Shown here: positions 11,579-22,532 of the stretch, piece by piece
Numbering within the stretch: the first letter of the stretch is position 1
Layout of the letters: every line of letters starts with the position of its first letter
Source: Anthopleura xanthogrammica
Lineage: Eukaryota > Cnidaria > Anthozoa > Actiniaria > Actiniidae
Direction: 5' to 3'
Assembly (NCBI GenBank): GCA_964019055.1
Contig: OZ025207.1
Coordinates: forward strand, 909,001 to 973,000
DNA length: 64,000 nt
The notes under the pieces: model-generated
Told to the model about the DNA's origin: nothing
The model's input: the letters and a program-made list of their open reading frames with translations, nothing else
Databases searched by the model: none
Program-made: the position numbers and the translations under genes

Positions 11579-12541
11579 ATGTCTAAAGATAATCTTCAAA
11601 AGATAAGGAAAGAAAACAGTGATCTAAAGCTAGAAATAGCCAATCTTAAGGACAATCTCAACGAACTCAAGAACAAAATGGCAGCTCTGCCTGACAAGCA
11701 CGATCTTCAAGACAGTGTCCAATACTTGAGCGATGAATATGATGATATCAAAATCAATAAGACATCCTTGGACCAAGATCTGAAGAGTTTCGAGGGTAGA
11801 CTAAATGCTATCAGCAACAAGGTTGGTGTTATCGAAGAGAATTTGGACGCAATTGTGGAGTATAGCTACCAGTATAATTTAAAAATCTTTGGCGTTGCAC
11901 AATCTTGCCCAACGGAGACAGCCGAAGATACCGTCAAGATCTGCCTTAAACTATTTAAAGAAATTGGAGCTAACATTACAGAACAAGATATAGACATTGC
12001 CCACAGAATCCCGAACCAAGATAAATCTGCACAATATCCTCCATCAATAATTTGTAAATTTACAAGAAGAATAGCCAAAGCCGCAGTTTTGAACAAGCGA
12101 TCTGAAATCTCAAACCTCGACAGCAAAAAAATCGGTCTTCCTGAGGGATCTGAGAAATCAATCAGAATTTATGAACACTTGACTCCCAAACAACAAGATC
12201 TACTTAAACAAACAAAGATTTTCCAGAAACAATATAACTATGCATACTGTTGGGTGAAGAACAAAACTACCCTACTGCGTATGACCCAAGATAGCCCGGC
12301 AATTCGAATCCAGTCTTTGATTGCTCTTCGAAGACTCGCAACCGACTCTAAAATCCCCCCAAATGGCGATGAGTGGTCTACTACACAGCCCTCTTTGCAT
12401 GAATCATCTTCAAGAGGCTCCTTGTTCGGTGGATCAAGCCGTGGTCGAGTACACCGTGGTAGCTTTCACCAGAGCCAACAAAATTATGAACGTCCAAGAA
12501 CGAGATCATCATTTTCTCTAGGACCAAACTTCGATGAGTAA
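11579..12541 (+). CDS. LINE ORF1 protein (coiled coil plus RRM-like), intact
   Basis: A 320-residue frame starts at the first ATG after a stop-rich leader. Residues 1-95 are a long charged coiled coil with heptad leucines (LKLEIANLKDNLNELKNKM). Residues about 96-200 look like the ORF1p RRM region: YNLKIFGV, DIDIAHRIPNQD and PSIICKFTRRIAKAAVL. A basic segment and a Gly/Ser/Arg-rich tail follow (SSRGSLFGGSSRGRVHRGS). ORF1 proteins of L1/Tx1-type and related LINEs bind RNA and chaperone reverse transcription. No ORF2 follows: the 3' side has GT-rich and T-rich DNA and an (AAATA)n tail at about 12690-12715. The frame is uninterrupted, unlike most of its neighbours. Confidence 0.8.
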   Translation: MSKDNLQKIRKENSDLKLEIANLKDNLNELKNKMAALPDKHDLQDSVQYLSDEYDDIKINKTSLDQDLKSFEGRLNAISNKVGVIEENLDAIVEYSYQYNLKIFGVAQSCPTETAEDTVKICLKLFKEIGANITEQDIDIAHRIPNQDKSAQYPPSIICKFTRRIAKAAVLNKRSEISNLDSKKIGLPEGSEKSIRIYEHLTPKQQDLLKQTKIFQKQYNYAYCWVKNKTTLLRMTQDSPAIRIQSLIALRRLATDSKIPPNGDEWSTTQPSLHESSSRGSLFGGSSRGRVHRGSFHQSQQNYERPRTRSSFSLGPNFDE

Positions 12542-12599
12542 TTGGTCTCTAAACAGATGAGTGTACTATTCAATAACACTTATCAACATTTATGAATAT

Positions 12600-12716
12600 A
12601 TATTTGTATATATTGTGTGTGTGCGTGAGTGTGTGTGTGTGTGGGTTTTGTTTTGTTTTTGTTTTTTTTGTTTTTTTTAAATGGCGAAGCTAAATAAATA
12701 AATAAAATAAATAAGA
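12600..12716 (+). repeat. GT-rich tract, T-rich tract and (AAATA)n tail after the LINE ORF1
   Basis: A TGTG run, a GTTTT run and then AAATAAATAAATAAAATAAA follow the ORF1 stop within about 180 bp. The A-rich tail is what a target-primed retrotransposition end would leave, which supports a short ORF1-only copy. Confidence 0.6.
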
Positions 12717-12915
12717 TTAGTTTTTTATAACATTTTGTCATGTATTTCCTACATTTGTTTTTTCGTCAACATTATGTGTTTTGTAACACTTTAAATGATA
12801 TTGGAACAGTTGCCAATTATTTAATATACAAGCTTGTTGATTAAAGGTTATTTGGAATTTTCTATGAGTTGGTTAAAGTCGACGAAGTACTACAATCTAA
12901 CTTCTTTATCTTAAG

Positions 12916-13681
12916 TCCAATTAAGTGACGAGCTTACCAATTATCTGATCAGCAAGATCCTGCTGGACAACGCGGGCAGGGCCTCCAGCATAACAGGGCT
13001 AACCATCCAATAGTTTGAAAAAAGAAGCCTGAACCCAGAAAATGGGACCTTCTCAATTGAGGTTTGTTAGCGTTGTGGAATTAGGGATTCGTCTATTTGA
13101 CATATCATTAATCGTTCATTATTTCTATTGCTGACCCAGGTTTTTAATCACAAGACCGGTCAAATCTATGGGTCAGCCTTTGTTATAGTGTGGCCAGACA
13201 CTTTCAACTGCATATCAGGATACCTAAAGGCAGTAAGGTTAAGAACGTTATTGCTACTTGCAATAATATTGACAGTGGTTAATGGTTGCCCATCCTTTAA
13301 TATTCCACAGACCACACTTGATATCTTCCACCTCTGGGGACTTTCTGTTTCTAAGCCAGAATGGGGAGCCTGTCCAAAAGCAGGTGTGGAAAAGGCCTGT
13401 CCTGTCCACGAAAGTCATCAACCGTACCATCAGCAAAGGGGATAGCCACGAATCTATGCAGTGACAAGGAAGTCAGCCAGATGGAAAAGGACGAGCTGTC
13501 CGTCCTCATGTGCCATCACAAGGGGTAAGCATTCATTGTTTCTTCTGATTCATGCCTTGGTACATACTATAAATCCTTGTACTCTTATTATGTTGCATTC
13601 CAGAACTGCTGATCGTTTTTACAATGTCAAGAGAAGGCAGGAGATTGCATCGAGGGCGGCGCAGCTCCTCAAGGAAAGACA
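12916..13681 (+). pseudogene. Crypton-like tyrosine recombinase remnant, spliced
   Basis: Exon-like blocks can be read. 12916-13061 has ISKILLDNAGRASSITGLTI, the box-I arginine region, with an in-frame TAG. 13140 to about 13235 has FNHKTGQIYGSAFVIVWPD, the K-bearing hairpin. About 13335-13526 has GDFLFLSQNGEPVQKQ and CSDKEVSQMEKDELSVLMCH. After an intron, 13605-13681 has TADRFYNVKRRQEIASRAA with the likely nucleophile Tyr. No RT or RNase H accompanies it, which suits a Crypton-type DNA element. The HxxR motif is not clearly kept and frames change between 13235 and 13421. Catalytic assignments are by family pattern. Confidence 0.5.
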
Positions 13682-14212
13682 AAAGACGACTTTGAAGTAA
13701 GTATCTATTACTAAACATAGCCTACCTTTCTTTTCCTAACTTGATCTCCACCTTATTTCACAGAACCAGCACAGCAACGGTCAGCACGGCCAGTTTATTG
13801 CAGTACAAACATCCCTCCCCAACATCCCCTAAGCCTTTACCTTCACCTTCAAAGGCGCCTTAAGAACAAGGAGAGAAAGAGAAGGACACCAAGTAAGATA
13901 TTAAACAAGAATCGTGGATTAATTGATAACATCACACTTACTCTAGATATGTTTAGTTCTTGCAGGTCAAAGAATCAGAGAGGGCCATGGTCCATCCATG
14001 ACATGAATAGAATCAATAGACAGAAATACTATCAGGGAGCAGTGTATTGGGATCCTGCCGCCAATCTGGGCCAGGCAATGCACCAAAGAGTGGCATGATT
14101 GCTCCATCGAGAAAGTGAGATAGCTCCGAAAGCGATCGTACAATTAAATCCTGCCTTCGTCCTCCATACTTAGCTAAGCTTTAAATAATAAAAATAAATT
14201 TAAAAAAAAAAA

Positions 14213-14333
14213 GGGTCGATCCACATAGTGATCGGCCCTCCAATAAAAAAGGCCTCCTTAGCTGGCTCGGAGGCCGTAAAGTCAAATGGTATACCATCTA
14301 CAGTAGGTTGGTTCGAATCCAACATGACTTCCA
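14213..14333 (+). other. cluster of three stem-loops with a tRNA-like B-box (SINE-like candidate)
   Basis: After an A-rich tract come a 9-bp stem at 14213-14238 and a perfect 7-bp stem (GGCCTCC/GGAGGCC) at 14251-14275. Next is a 55-nt fold at 14279-14333. In it AAGTCA pairs with TGACTT, enclosing the palindrome ATGGTATACCAT and a perfect T-arm (GTTGG, loop TTCGAAT, CCAAC). The fold is followed by CCA. It lacks a normal D-arm and anticodon arm, so it is not a standard tRNA. A tRNA-derived SINE or a tRNA-like relic is possible. Confidence 0.35.
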
Positions 14334-14790
14334 ATGACACAGTCTCACTGCATGCAAGCCATATCATACACTGTTTCTATAAATAAGATTCCTTAATCAT
14401 CACGAACACTGAACTAAGGTAAAATGTGCTTATTTACACACAATAGTGTTGATTTGGACCTTCTCTGACATAACTGCAATATATGTGATTTTTTTCAGGA
14501 TTCTCCACTCTGAATTTTTCCGCGGAAATGTGATTTTTTCCGCGCATAGTGTGACTTCTTCCGCAAAAGTGTGGTTCCTTCCACGTGTGATTGTGACTTA
14601 CATCCACGGATTCAGCCATTGGCCTTGTTTTTTTGTATGAATAAGTTCAAGGTTCATCAGAAACGCCATAGATGGCGTAATCTTATAAAAGAAAGACGTT
14701 TTCGTAAATCTCATCACAGGTTAGGGAAAATCACTTATATTTCAGGCTATTCTAGGCTAGTGGTTGATATAGTAAAAAAAAGTAAATTAC

Positions 14791-15033
14791 TTGATTGTTA
14801 TTGTAGTCTCTCCTTTGATTAACTTAATGTTAGATCAAGTTAATAAGTTAAATGCACTTGGCATAACGTCTATGTACCTCAGTGACGTTGAAGATGTAGC
14901 GTTAGTGGAAGCAGGAAAGTTTGCAGTTGTATATGGCATACCAGAATCGTGGCTGAAAAATGAGCGATGGCATAGCATGCTGACATCCAAAGTTTACAAA
15001 GAGTGGGTATGCACAATTGCATGGAACACATAA
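14791..15033 (+). pseudogene. RecQ-like helicase fragment
   Basis: The frame carries VIVVSPLINLMLDQVNKL, the motif Ia region of RecQ-family helicases, then AGKFAVVYGIPESWLKNERW and the start of the strand leading to the DEAH box (VCTIA). The Walker A region is not recognised upstream. The frame stops just where a LINE 3' end begins, so the DEAH box and everything after it are missing. Confidence 0.55.
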
Positions 15034-15572
15034 TTCCTATGCCTTATAACTTACATTGGCTACCTATATATCGCTTTCAAGGTATTACTACTTACTTATA
15101 AGATTAATTGTTAAGTTAATTGTAATGCGCCATCGTATCTTACTAGTTAACTAGAGGGCCTTTTCCTACGTGGCTCCTGAGCTGTGAAACTCTTTGCCTA
15201 ATGATATCAGATCTTGTACTGAACTTTCTACTTTTAAAAGCCTACTTAAAACCTGGCTCTTCAAGCAAGCATATCCTGTTTTAATTAGTTAAGAATTAAC
15301 CTTGGGATATTTAGTAACTTTTACAGCCGTTTTATATTTATCATTTTGTTGTTTTTCATTTTGAATTATTCCCATATGTATATCTATAGATTTTTATGAA
15401 CTTTGTTCATATTTATATGTATTTTCCTTTTTAATACATTTTTATTAATTATATAGAATTAGTTTATATTTACTGTATATATAATTTTATAAATCATTTC
15501 CCCCCCTACAATTGTAAAGTGGTGTTGAGCTCTTGTAATTGCTGCTATATAAAATAAAGTTATTATTATTAA
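15034..15572 (+). pseudogene. CR1/L2-like LINE 3' end (C-terminal remnant plus tail)
   Basis: Broken frames give PYNLHWLPIYRFQ, NAPSYL, and then text corresponding to LFANDIRSCTELSTFKSLLKTWLF, split over two frames. These are the usual end of CR1/L2-type reverse transcriptase ORFs. An AATAAAGTTATTATTATT tail closes it. It truncates the RecQ-like fragment. Confidence 0.55.
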
Positions 15573-17365
15573 TGAAACTACTGCAAAGTCGAAGATGTAC
15601 TGAAAATGAATTGAAGACGTGTTTTTATAAGATTAAACAGATGAGGTAAGGTTTGAACAGGAAATCTTTCAGCTCGTGGTGTACGCTTTGGCTGATGTTC
15701 ACAAGCTACAAGCTGTAAGTTTATTTATTTTACAAGAATTAAAAAACCTTAGAGGAAAAACTGAGAAAAAACTTCCTTTTCTGAGCTCTCGCTGTCTTTT
15801 TCTACTTCGTCTACAACAGTAAAGAGTGACATAAGCCACACATTTCTGATAGTAAGACCTCGTGAATTGTTTGGAAACAAATTTTTTCAGGTTGGAAAAT
15901 TCATAGGAGTTTTGTGCTTTACATTTTATGTTGATGTTCCTGATCGCTGCATTTAACATCTGATTCGATAAACTAAAAGATGGATTTGAATTTTCTGAAT
16001 ACATCTGTTTTACGGACGATTATTGAGATTTTTCAATGCAGTAGTGAAGTTTTAGCAGCAAAGATCGAGTCAATTCCTTGTCTTCCTTGTTTTAGCTTCG
16101 CTGTAAAATATTCTTGGTTTTTAGTCAAGCTCTTCGTCCTTCAATAAGTGAAACTCAGTCAGAATACCGTTTTCTTTTCGCTAAGCTGTTAAAAATCACC
16201 TTAAGTTCTTTTAAAAATAACTTTTTTAAATATATCTTGTTGTTTTTGAAGCTGATGGTGGTTGTTTCCTACGCCGAGTTTTAACTTTTCGCAATGATGA
16301 CTTTTATGCCAAACGCCGTTTAATATAAATAAAATTCAAGGCTTTCGTGAATAAAACATAGGTTTAACATTATTATTTTATCATAATAGCACAGTATTTG
16401 CTTTCAAAAATGCACAATGTCCACTTAGCTTGGTATTTAGCTGTGATTGCAGTGGATTTCTCCCTCTGATAGCTGACAAAATCTTTCTTTTCACAGTTAT
16501 TTTGCACTGTCACTTATTTTTCGTTTAATAAATTGTTTCCTAGGAAATTAAAGTATTTGAAACAAAATTACAGCTCTACTTTAACATTCAAATCATTTTT
16601 TTCCGTGAGTTTTTTTTCTTTTCCTAAAAAGGCTGAGCATGTCTCTGTCCTCTCATATAAACACAGTAGTCAGCCAATAAGAGCTCGCGTAGTATCTCAA
16701 ATATTTTATAATAGCACTATATTTAGTATTCAATTTTCGTTTTAATTCACTCCTATCATATTGTATATTTCTAAACTTCATTTGTAGATAGATATAATGT
16801 AAGTGCATTGAGGCTTGCGAAATGCGCAAGAACTGTTAAGTGATGTTATTGTAATAACTAATTCTAATGGATGTAATCATATATACATATCGTATTACCA
16901 TTGCTAGGGATTGGTTGTCAGTTTACTGCTATATTATTCGCTCGACAGTCAGTAGATTCGATAGTCAATAGATTCAATAGTTTCACTAAATATATAAAAA
17001 TAAAATGTCTAGCAGAAGACAACGCAAAAGGCTAACTGCTTGTCCGGGCTGCAAATTGAACAAAAAAAACGAACACGACTTTTGGCCCGGAAGAAGGAGG
17101 TTGTCTATTCGACGTGGGTCTTGGGTCGCAAAAATTACCACCACAAAAAATTAGAAATAACCACATAATTCGTTATTAAATCTAAATAATTCAAAACATG
17201 AGAATAAAAACTCTGAATTGTGTTTTATAATTACAGCAATGATAAACATTGCTAGATGCTGTTAATTTGCGAGTTAATTCATTAGAGGGGTTTCATTGAC
17301 CCTCAAAACAAAGTTAACTCAAGGTAGTAAAGTCTTAGACATTGGATGATAAACAAGAACAAGAG
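15573..17365. other. non-coding stretch
   Basis: AT-rich DNA with no supported gene. A 101-codon minus-strand frame at 15699-16004 has no recognisable motif. A 49-codon frame at 17005-17154 contains CPGCKLNKK, but it is too short to classify. Confidence 0.4.
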
Positions 17366-17569
17366 CGGTAGTGATAAATACGCTAACTTTGCGGCACTCT
17401 ACTTTCAGTCACTTCAAGTACGCCATTACATGCTTGGGGCTACTTTCATTGGACTGTGATAAATACGCTAACTGCGGTAGTGATAAATACGCTAACTTTG
17501 CGGCACTCTACTTTCAGTCACTTCAAGTACGCCATTACATGCTTGGGGCTACTTTCATCGGACTGTGAA
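17366..17569 (+). repeat. 109-bp tandem duplication
   Basis: 17366-17474 is repeated from 17475 to about 17569 with one difference (ATTGGACTG versus ATCGGACTG) before the copies diverge. The duplication looks recent. No function is apparent. Confidence 0.9.
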
Positions 17570-17896
17570 ATAGCTACTAAGCTGATACATGCTTAAAAGA
17601 ACTTACTGAAAGTGCTGCTAAATAAACTACAGGCCGTCATAGGCAACTGTCACGATATACCGTGTAGTCACTATATGCATTGTTTTCTTTTCTTTTATTG
17701 AAATTTTACTATTTCACACTATAGCCAGTCTCTATTCCTGCACAGTCCGATCAAAATCACTCTCCTACAATGGCAAACTATTGTTGTTGTACCCCGTGCT
17801 CACAAAAAATGACCAATGATCGCATAGAATTATTGGGCGAGGTGTCTGTAAGATTGGTGTCTCGGTGGAATACATACGGTATGTACAACTGCATGG

Positions 17897-18088
17897 CTAC
17901 AACGATTTATCAATAACCTGTGTGGCAAGGGGAACCCAAATTACACAAGCCAATCAGGAATGCTCATCCCATCAGAGTTAGAACAGGCCAGAAAGATCTT
18001 AGTCAATGACGTGCAAAGGAATCTGGAAACTAAAGTCAAGAGTGGTGAACTGAGTTCGCCTGCCTTAACTCGAGAGCAGTACACTTAG
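17897..18088 (+). pseudogene. BEL/Pao-like Pol fragment
   Basis: 64 codons read LQRFINNLCGKGN, then LIPSELEQARKILVNDVQ. The RFINN and ELxxAR...Q pattern resembles the segment before the integrase in BEL/Pao polyproteins (family knowledge). There are no LTRs or other Pol parts around it. Confidence 0.35.
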
Positions 18089-18317
18089 AATTAGCGACGG
18101 ACTGCTCAGCCATGGAGTTCAATATGAGTTATCGTTTTTTCTGCTTCTTCCTGTACTCTTCCTGCGTTTCTACAGAGAATTGAACTCGATCGTTGTTGAG
18201 AGAGTATATACCATGTCTTTTTTCCAGATGCAATGTGCCATTGCTATTGTGCTAGGGCCTTTTATGTGCACCTAAGTAAAATATACTGGTAGAAACAGAC
18301 AAGCCCGAAAGTTGAAT

Positions 18318-18972
18318 GAACATGACTGGCGAAAATTTAAAGATTTATGCAATGTTCTTCTTGAAGCTGTAAGTCCCTTAGCCTACGAAAAAGCGAAAGA
18401 AGATTTTGCTAAACTTTGTTGAAAAGAGCGAAGAGAGGAAATACCTAAACAGCTGGGTAGACTGGTGGCATAAAAGAAGAAACTACATCTTCCATGCTTT
18501 TGTGAAATTTGAGAAAGCTCCGAAAATGAACCATGCTGAATTGATACACTCAAGTTGGGTGAAGAGAGACAAGATGAACATGTCCTTGCTTGATGTGGCA
18601 TATGCTGATTGTCGAGACAACATTCAACTAGAGGCAACATATAAAGCATTCCGAAATGGTACAGGGAATGGTGGAACAGGTCCCTCTCTTTTAGACAAGC
18701 AAAAAGAGAACACAAGATATCAGCTCAACCAGGCTAAACAGCTTGGTGAAGACCTCATCGTGATGAAGAACGTTCATCACCGACCGGGGAAGAATTCCAG
18801 CCTACAAGTCCCAATCCCCATGACAGACACAACGCTAGTGTTAGCCAAACACGAAAAACAGTGTCTGGAACACGAGAAGATCGTTACAGGCCTACTTACA
18901 GCAAAGCTTTTAACGAGCGGCTGCAAACAGCGAAGTGCGAGAAGAATGACATTAAGATTAAATCATAATTAA
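18318..18972 (+). pseudogene. unidentified element-type ORF fragment
   Basis: Upstream of a stop near 18420 one frame reads NEHDWRKFKDLCNVLLEAVS. From 18406 a second frame reads WVDWWHKRRNYIFHAFVKFE, MNHAELIHSSWVKRDKMN and FRNGTGNGGTGPSLLDK to 18972. The Trp/His-rich block resembles uncharacterised proteins that occur in many copies in cnidarian genomes, so a transposon origin is likely, but I cannot name the family. The two frames probably belong to one broken gene. Confidence 0.35.
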
Positions 18973-19007
18973 TTCATGACTTTTTTTTTTGTTTTGTTAT
19001 TCTTCAG

Positions 19008-19078
19008 GACCCGCAACAATATTTTGGGACCTGCGACATTTTACCTGCGACCCACGACATTTTACCCGCGACCCGCGC
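19008..19078. repeat. about 21-bp tandem repeat (GCGACATTTTACC type)
   Basis: Three imperfect units built on GACATTTTACC and GCGACCC lie just ahead of the RNase H fragment. Confidence 0.6.
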
Positions 19079-19139
19079 CGATTAGACGCACTCCTCTACC
19101 TCTACTACTGCAAGCTGGGTATAGAGCCGCAGCCGAGAG

Positions 19140-19521
19140 ACTAGATAAAGATTTTGAATGTGTTATTGATTTAAAGTATTTTGAATGTGTTATTGATAGT
19201 AAAATTGAAATGAGTCAGAGCTCCACTTGGAGAGAACTGAAGTGTATTCAGTACACACTTCAAAGTTTTGTGTTGTTGTTGTCAAATCATACTATCAAAG
19301 GGTTTACTGATAATCAAGCAGTGAAATACATTATTGAATCAGGTAGCATGAAATTGCACTTGCACAAGTTGGCTGTTGATATATTCAATTGTGCCAGCAA
19401 GCACAACATCGAATTCCATATTGAATGGATACCATGCTCGCTTAACGATAGAGCAGACTATTTAAGTAAAATAGGCGATTATGAAGACTGGCGAATAAAG
19501 GAAATATTTGCTTGCAAATAG
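19140..19521 (+). pseudogene. RNase H domain of a DIRS/Ngaro-type retroelement
   Basis: The frame shows SSTWRELKCIQYTLQSF (catalytic Glu), IKGFTDNQAVKYIIESGS (catalytic Asp in FTDNQ), and then EWIPCSLNDRADYLSKIGD (last acid, N-x-x-AD-x-LS). This matches the RNase H found beside tyrosine recombinases in DIRS-like elements. The RT is missing upstream. The frame ends in a normal stop, after which the hairpin array begins. Confidence 0.65.
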
Positions 19522-19725
19522 GATTTTTATGTCTTATAGAAGTTTTTGATATATCCTAAACACCAGTGTAATAAATTATATAGCCCATGACGGGGTAAAA
19601 GGATTGAGGGATAAGGCATACCCCCCTCTAAGGCGATGCGTTGGTCACGTGGCCTAACAGTCCCGAGGGTCATTCACTCTTGTTGGCCATAGCAGGTATC
19701 AGTTGGAGCAACAATAAGTAAATGT

Positions 19726-20013
19726 GAATGTTCTGCAGGGGCAGCATTCCATCACTATATCTATTATTATTCATGCAGCATTCTTTTGGGAATTGACCTG
19801 CAGGGGCAGCAGTTCCCAATGTTTATCACCCTGTTATAGTTTATGAAGTAGGGTGAATGTTCTGCAGGGGCAGCATTCTATCACTATATTCTTATCATTC
19901 GTGCAACATTCTCTTGGGAATTGCCTGCAGGGGCGGCAGTTCCCAACTGCATTAAGTCTTATTAGGTTAAGTTTATTGGGTAATGTGGTTTGACCTGCAA
20001 GGGCAGCAGATCA
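19726..20013 (+). repeat. array of five hairpins around CTGCAGGGGCAG cores
   Basis: Stem-loops lie at 19726-19749 (GAATG...CATTC), 19788-19817 (GGGAATTG...CAGTTCCC), 19855-19878, 19916-19944 and 19991-20013. Each closes on a CTGCAGGGGCAG-type core. The first two and next two form a direct repeat about 129 bp apart with many compensating or neutral changes. The array follows the RNase H remnant and may be the non-coding end of that retroelement. Confidence 0.75.
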
Positions 20014-20041
20014 TCAATACCGTTTTCTCTACTTTATTGTA

Positions 20042-20553
20042 GACCAACCTAACTTCTTGTCAGACCACAGCCCAATTTGTACTTGGATAGAATCTGTCAC
20101 ACATAATTACTCACGTAAGAAAAACTTAGATAATCTCCAAGATCTATCTCCACAATTCATATGGACTACATAATGTATTGAGCCATTTAAACAAGCGATG
20201 TTATCGCCCAATGTAACTCGTTTAATACATGGATTTCTTACAAAAGATTACAAACATTGAAGTGGCCTACTCTCTCGACCCGCAGAGACTATCTGACTCT
20301 TACTGGATGTTATAAAATAGTTTTCGGCTTAGGTATTCTAAATTTTCACGATTTTTTTGAATTTACTAAAGTTAGGTCTACTAGAGCTAATCATTCCTAT
20401 AAGCTTTACGTTAAAGCAGCCAGAGTTAACTGCTACAAATTTTCCTTTTTCGTCAGAGTTGTTAACATGTGGAACAACCTACCTAAAGATATCGTTGAAG
20501 CCGATGGGTTTAAATTATTCAAACAGAAATTGAAGTCTCACTTAGGTGTATAG
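20042..20553 (+). pseudogene. LINE remnant: endonuclease end joined to C-terminal end
   Basis: 20042-20240 reads NFLSDHSPICTW, the last motif of an APE-type endonuclease. From 20257 the frame reads LSTRRDYLTLTGCYKIVFGL, FSFFVRVVNMWNNLP and GFKLFKQKLKSHL, the usual end of a LINE ORF2. The whole reverse transcriptase between them is absent, so this is an internal deletion or two joined pieces. Confidence 0.6.
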
Positions 20554-21012
20554 TGTTCACTAAATACTGCGTCAAAGACACTTATATATATACACTCAAA
20601 CTAGTATACATCTATTAGCATATATTTATAGTATAGTCAAGATTATGGAGGAGACGGGTTCACTGTTGCTCCGGGTTTCATGCTCGCGCGCCCGGGCTCG
20701 GGGTGGCGAAGAGCTTGTCTCTTCTTTAATCAGTATATATTTATATATTTATATTTCCATTTTATAACGAATTTTTCGCTAATTACGCTGCTTAGGGATT
20801 TTTTCTTTTTGAATGTATTTCTTGTCTTGTTTTGCCGTTTTTTGGGCGGAGTTTTTACATAGGGTTAACCTCATAACTTCCTTTCAAGTCGCCTATTATT
20901 TAGCTTTATTGTCCGATTTGTATCGCCTTTTGCTTGTATTTGCTCTTAATTTTACTAGTTGTCAACAATTTATTTGCGATTTGAATAAACTATGTATGTA
21001 TGTATGTATTTC
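20554..21012 (+). other. LINE 3' UTR with (TGTA)n tail
   Basis: About 450 bp follow the ORF2 end, including a GC-rich patch near 20660-20720, and close with four to five ATGT/TGTA units at 20992-21010. Such short tandem tails mark the 3' ends of many LINEs. The next LINE's coding sequence starts immediately after. Confidence 0.5.
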
Positions 21013-21542
21013 TCGACGTCAAACAAAGAGTCTATAAATAGAGCAGCTCACTTTGTGCAATCAATTTTTATGCAAGTGGCTAAAATGTCTTTAAAAGAAA
21101 AGAAACCCAAACGTAAACAAAAGAAACGGAACTTTTGTCGTAAGAAATGGTTTGACTACGAATGTAAAAATGCGAGAAAAGAAATAAGAAAAATCTCGAA
21201 CAAAAAGCATCGTGAACCGTCAAATCACTCTCTTCGAGAAACATATCATACTGAACTAAAATCTTTTAAACGGTTATTGAAATCAAAGAAAAAAGATTTT
21301 CATGCAACCAAGCTAGATGAACTTGAAAATAACGCTGATACTGCTGACTTTTGGAAAGTTCTTAAATCGGCAAATGAAGACATTCATGAAGACGAAATTC
21401 CACCAATAACAGAAGAACAATGGATTGAACACTTTAAAACACTACATTCAAACAAAAAACTAACTCAAGATCAATCAAAACTCGTTAAAGAATTACAAAA
21501 TTTAGAGAAAAACAGTTCTGGAGAATGTAATTCACTACTTAA
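21013..21542 (+). pseudogene. non-LTR reverse transcriptase, 5' part (interrupted)
   Basis: The frame reads KKWFDYECKNARKEIRKI, the linker between endonuclease and RT in many LINEs, then DFWKVLKSANED and EQWIEHFKTLHSNKK. It runs unbroken into the TTAA at 21539-21542, where a 14.4 kb transposon begins. Removing that insertion with one TTAA joins the frame exactly to the RT at 35976. The endonuclease domain is missing upstream, so the LINE was already 5'-truncated or rearranged. Confidence 0.75.
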
Positions 21543-22119
21543 GTGTCATTGTCAGTAAGGACCGGGCAGGAGCCACGGATCGGGGTCGGCCGATTCCCTC
21601 CAAATTTTCAGTATTTGTTCCCTATCCGATAAGATTACGATCAGTGTTTTTTTTTCGAAAAAATATCTAATCCTCCGGATTTTGACCACCCCCCCTCATT
21701 TTGGCGTTATTTTGACAGGACGAGAGGTGAAATTTGGGTCAAGTTCAACGGCTTAGTTGAATTACTTCGCATTAGCTTTGATTATTTATATGAATGTGTC
21801 ATATACTTAGGTACTTAAACAGCATATATCTACAAGTTCAACAGTTTCGGATTAAAAGTTTTATTTTTGCCGTGGTTTCAAATATTACCATTTCGAGCTT
21901 TTTTGATTCAGCATAATTTTGTCAATTTTCAAAGCCTATTTTCTCCAAAGTGCGGCATTTCATTATTAATCTAAACCTGTTGTTTTGTAGTTCGAGTATA
22001 ACCTTTAATAAATCAACAAACTCTAATTTGGCAAGTTATAATCCAGAAGCGTGAACTTTCTCAAGATTTTGACTAAATTTGCATAATGCATATTTTCCCG
22101 GGAAAGTGTCACGCTTGAT
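21543..22119 (+). repeat. left 577-bp terminal inverted repeat (TTAA element)
   Basis: Pairs with 35395-35971 in inverted orientation without length change. Differences seen include three single bases near 21595, 21616 and 21845. Confidence 0.95.
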
Positions 22120-22532
22120 ATGTTGCACATCGCAAGTTGTTTATTGTCTTTTGTAGTAAAAATTTAAAAAAAGCCAGATTGCCTGGCAAATTACAGTTGA
22201 TAGTTTTACTATATTTGTCGTTTTCAAGTGTTTGCTGCGTTTATTAAACCATAAATATAATATATTTTCGGTAGTTCAAAAACCCATTTGGCGGGAAATG
22301 TGATATTTCGTTACTGAAATGAATAAAAACTAGAATCAAAGAATAAAAACTAGAAACTAACTGGTAAAACCCAAAATATTCGATGATTTGTGTACAGTAT
22401 GGCCGAGTATGGGGAATCCAATTCATTTCTTATCTGATCTGGCGTTGACAGCCAGTTGTCGATTACATGCCTAAGTCAGTGACTGTCATTTGATACCAGT
22501 ATTCAGTGTTTACGACTCGAAGTAGTTTAACC

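Noticed and set aside
14279..14333. A normal tRNA gene
   Set aside because: The T-arm and end helix are good, but there is no D-arm or anticodon arm of usual size; kept only as a tRNA-like structure.
15699..16004. 101-residue minus-strand frame
   Set aside because: No motif, no neighbours, AT-rich context; chance open frame is more likely.
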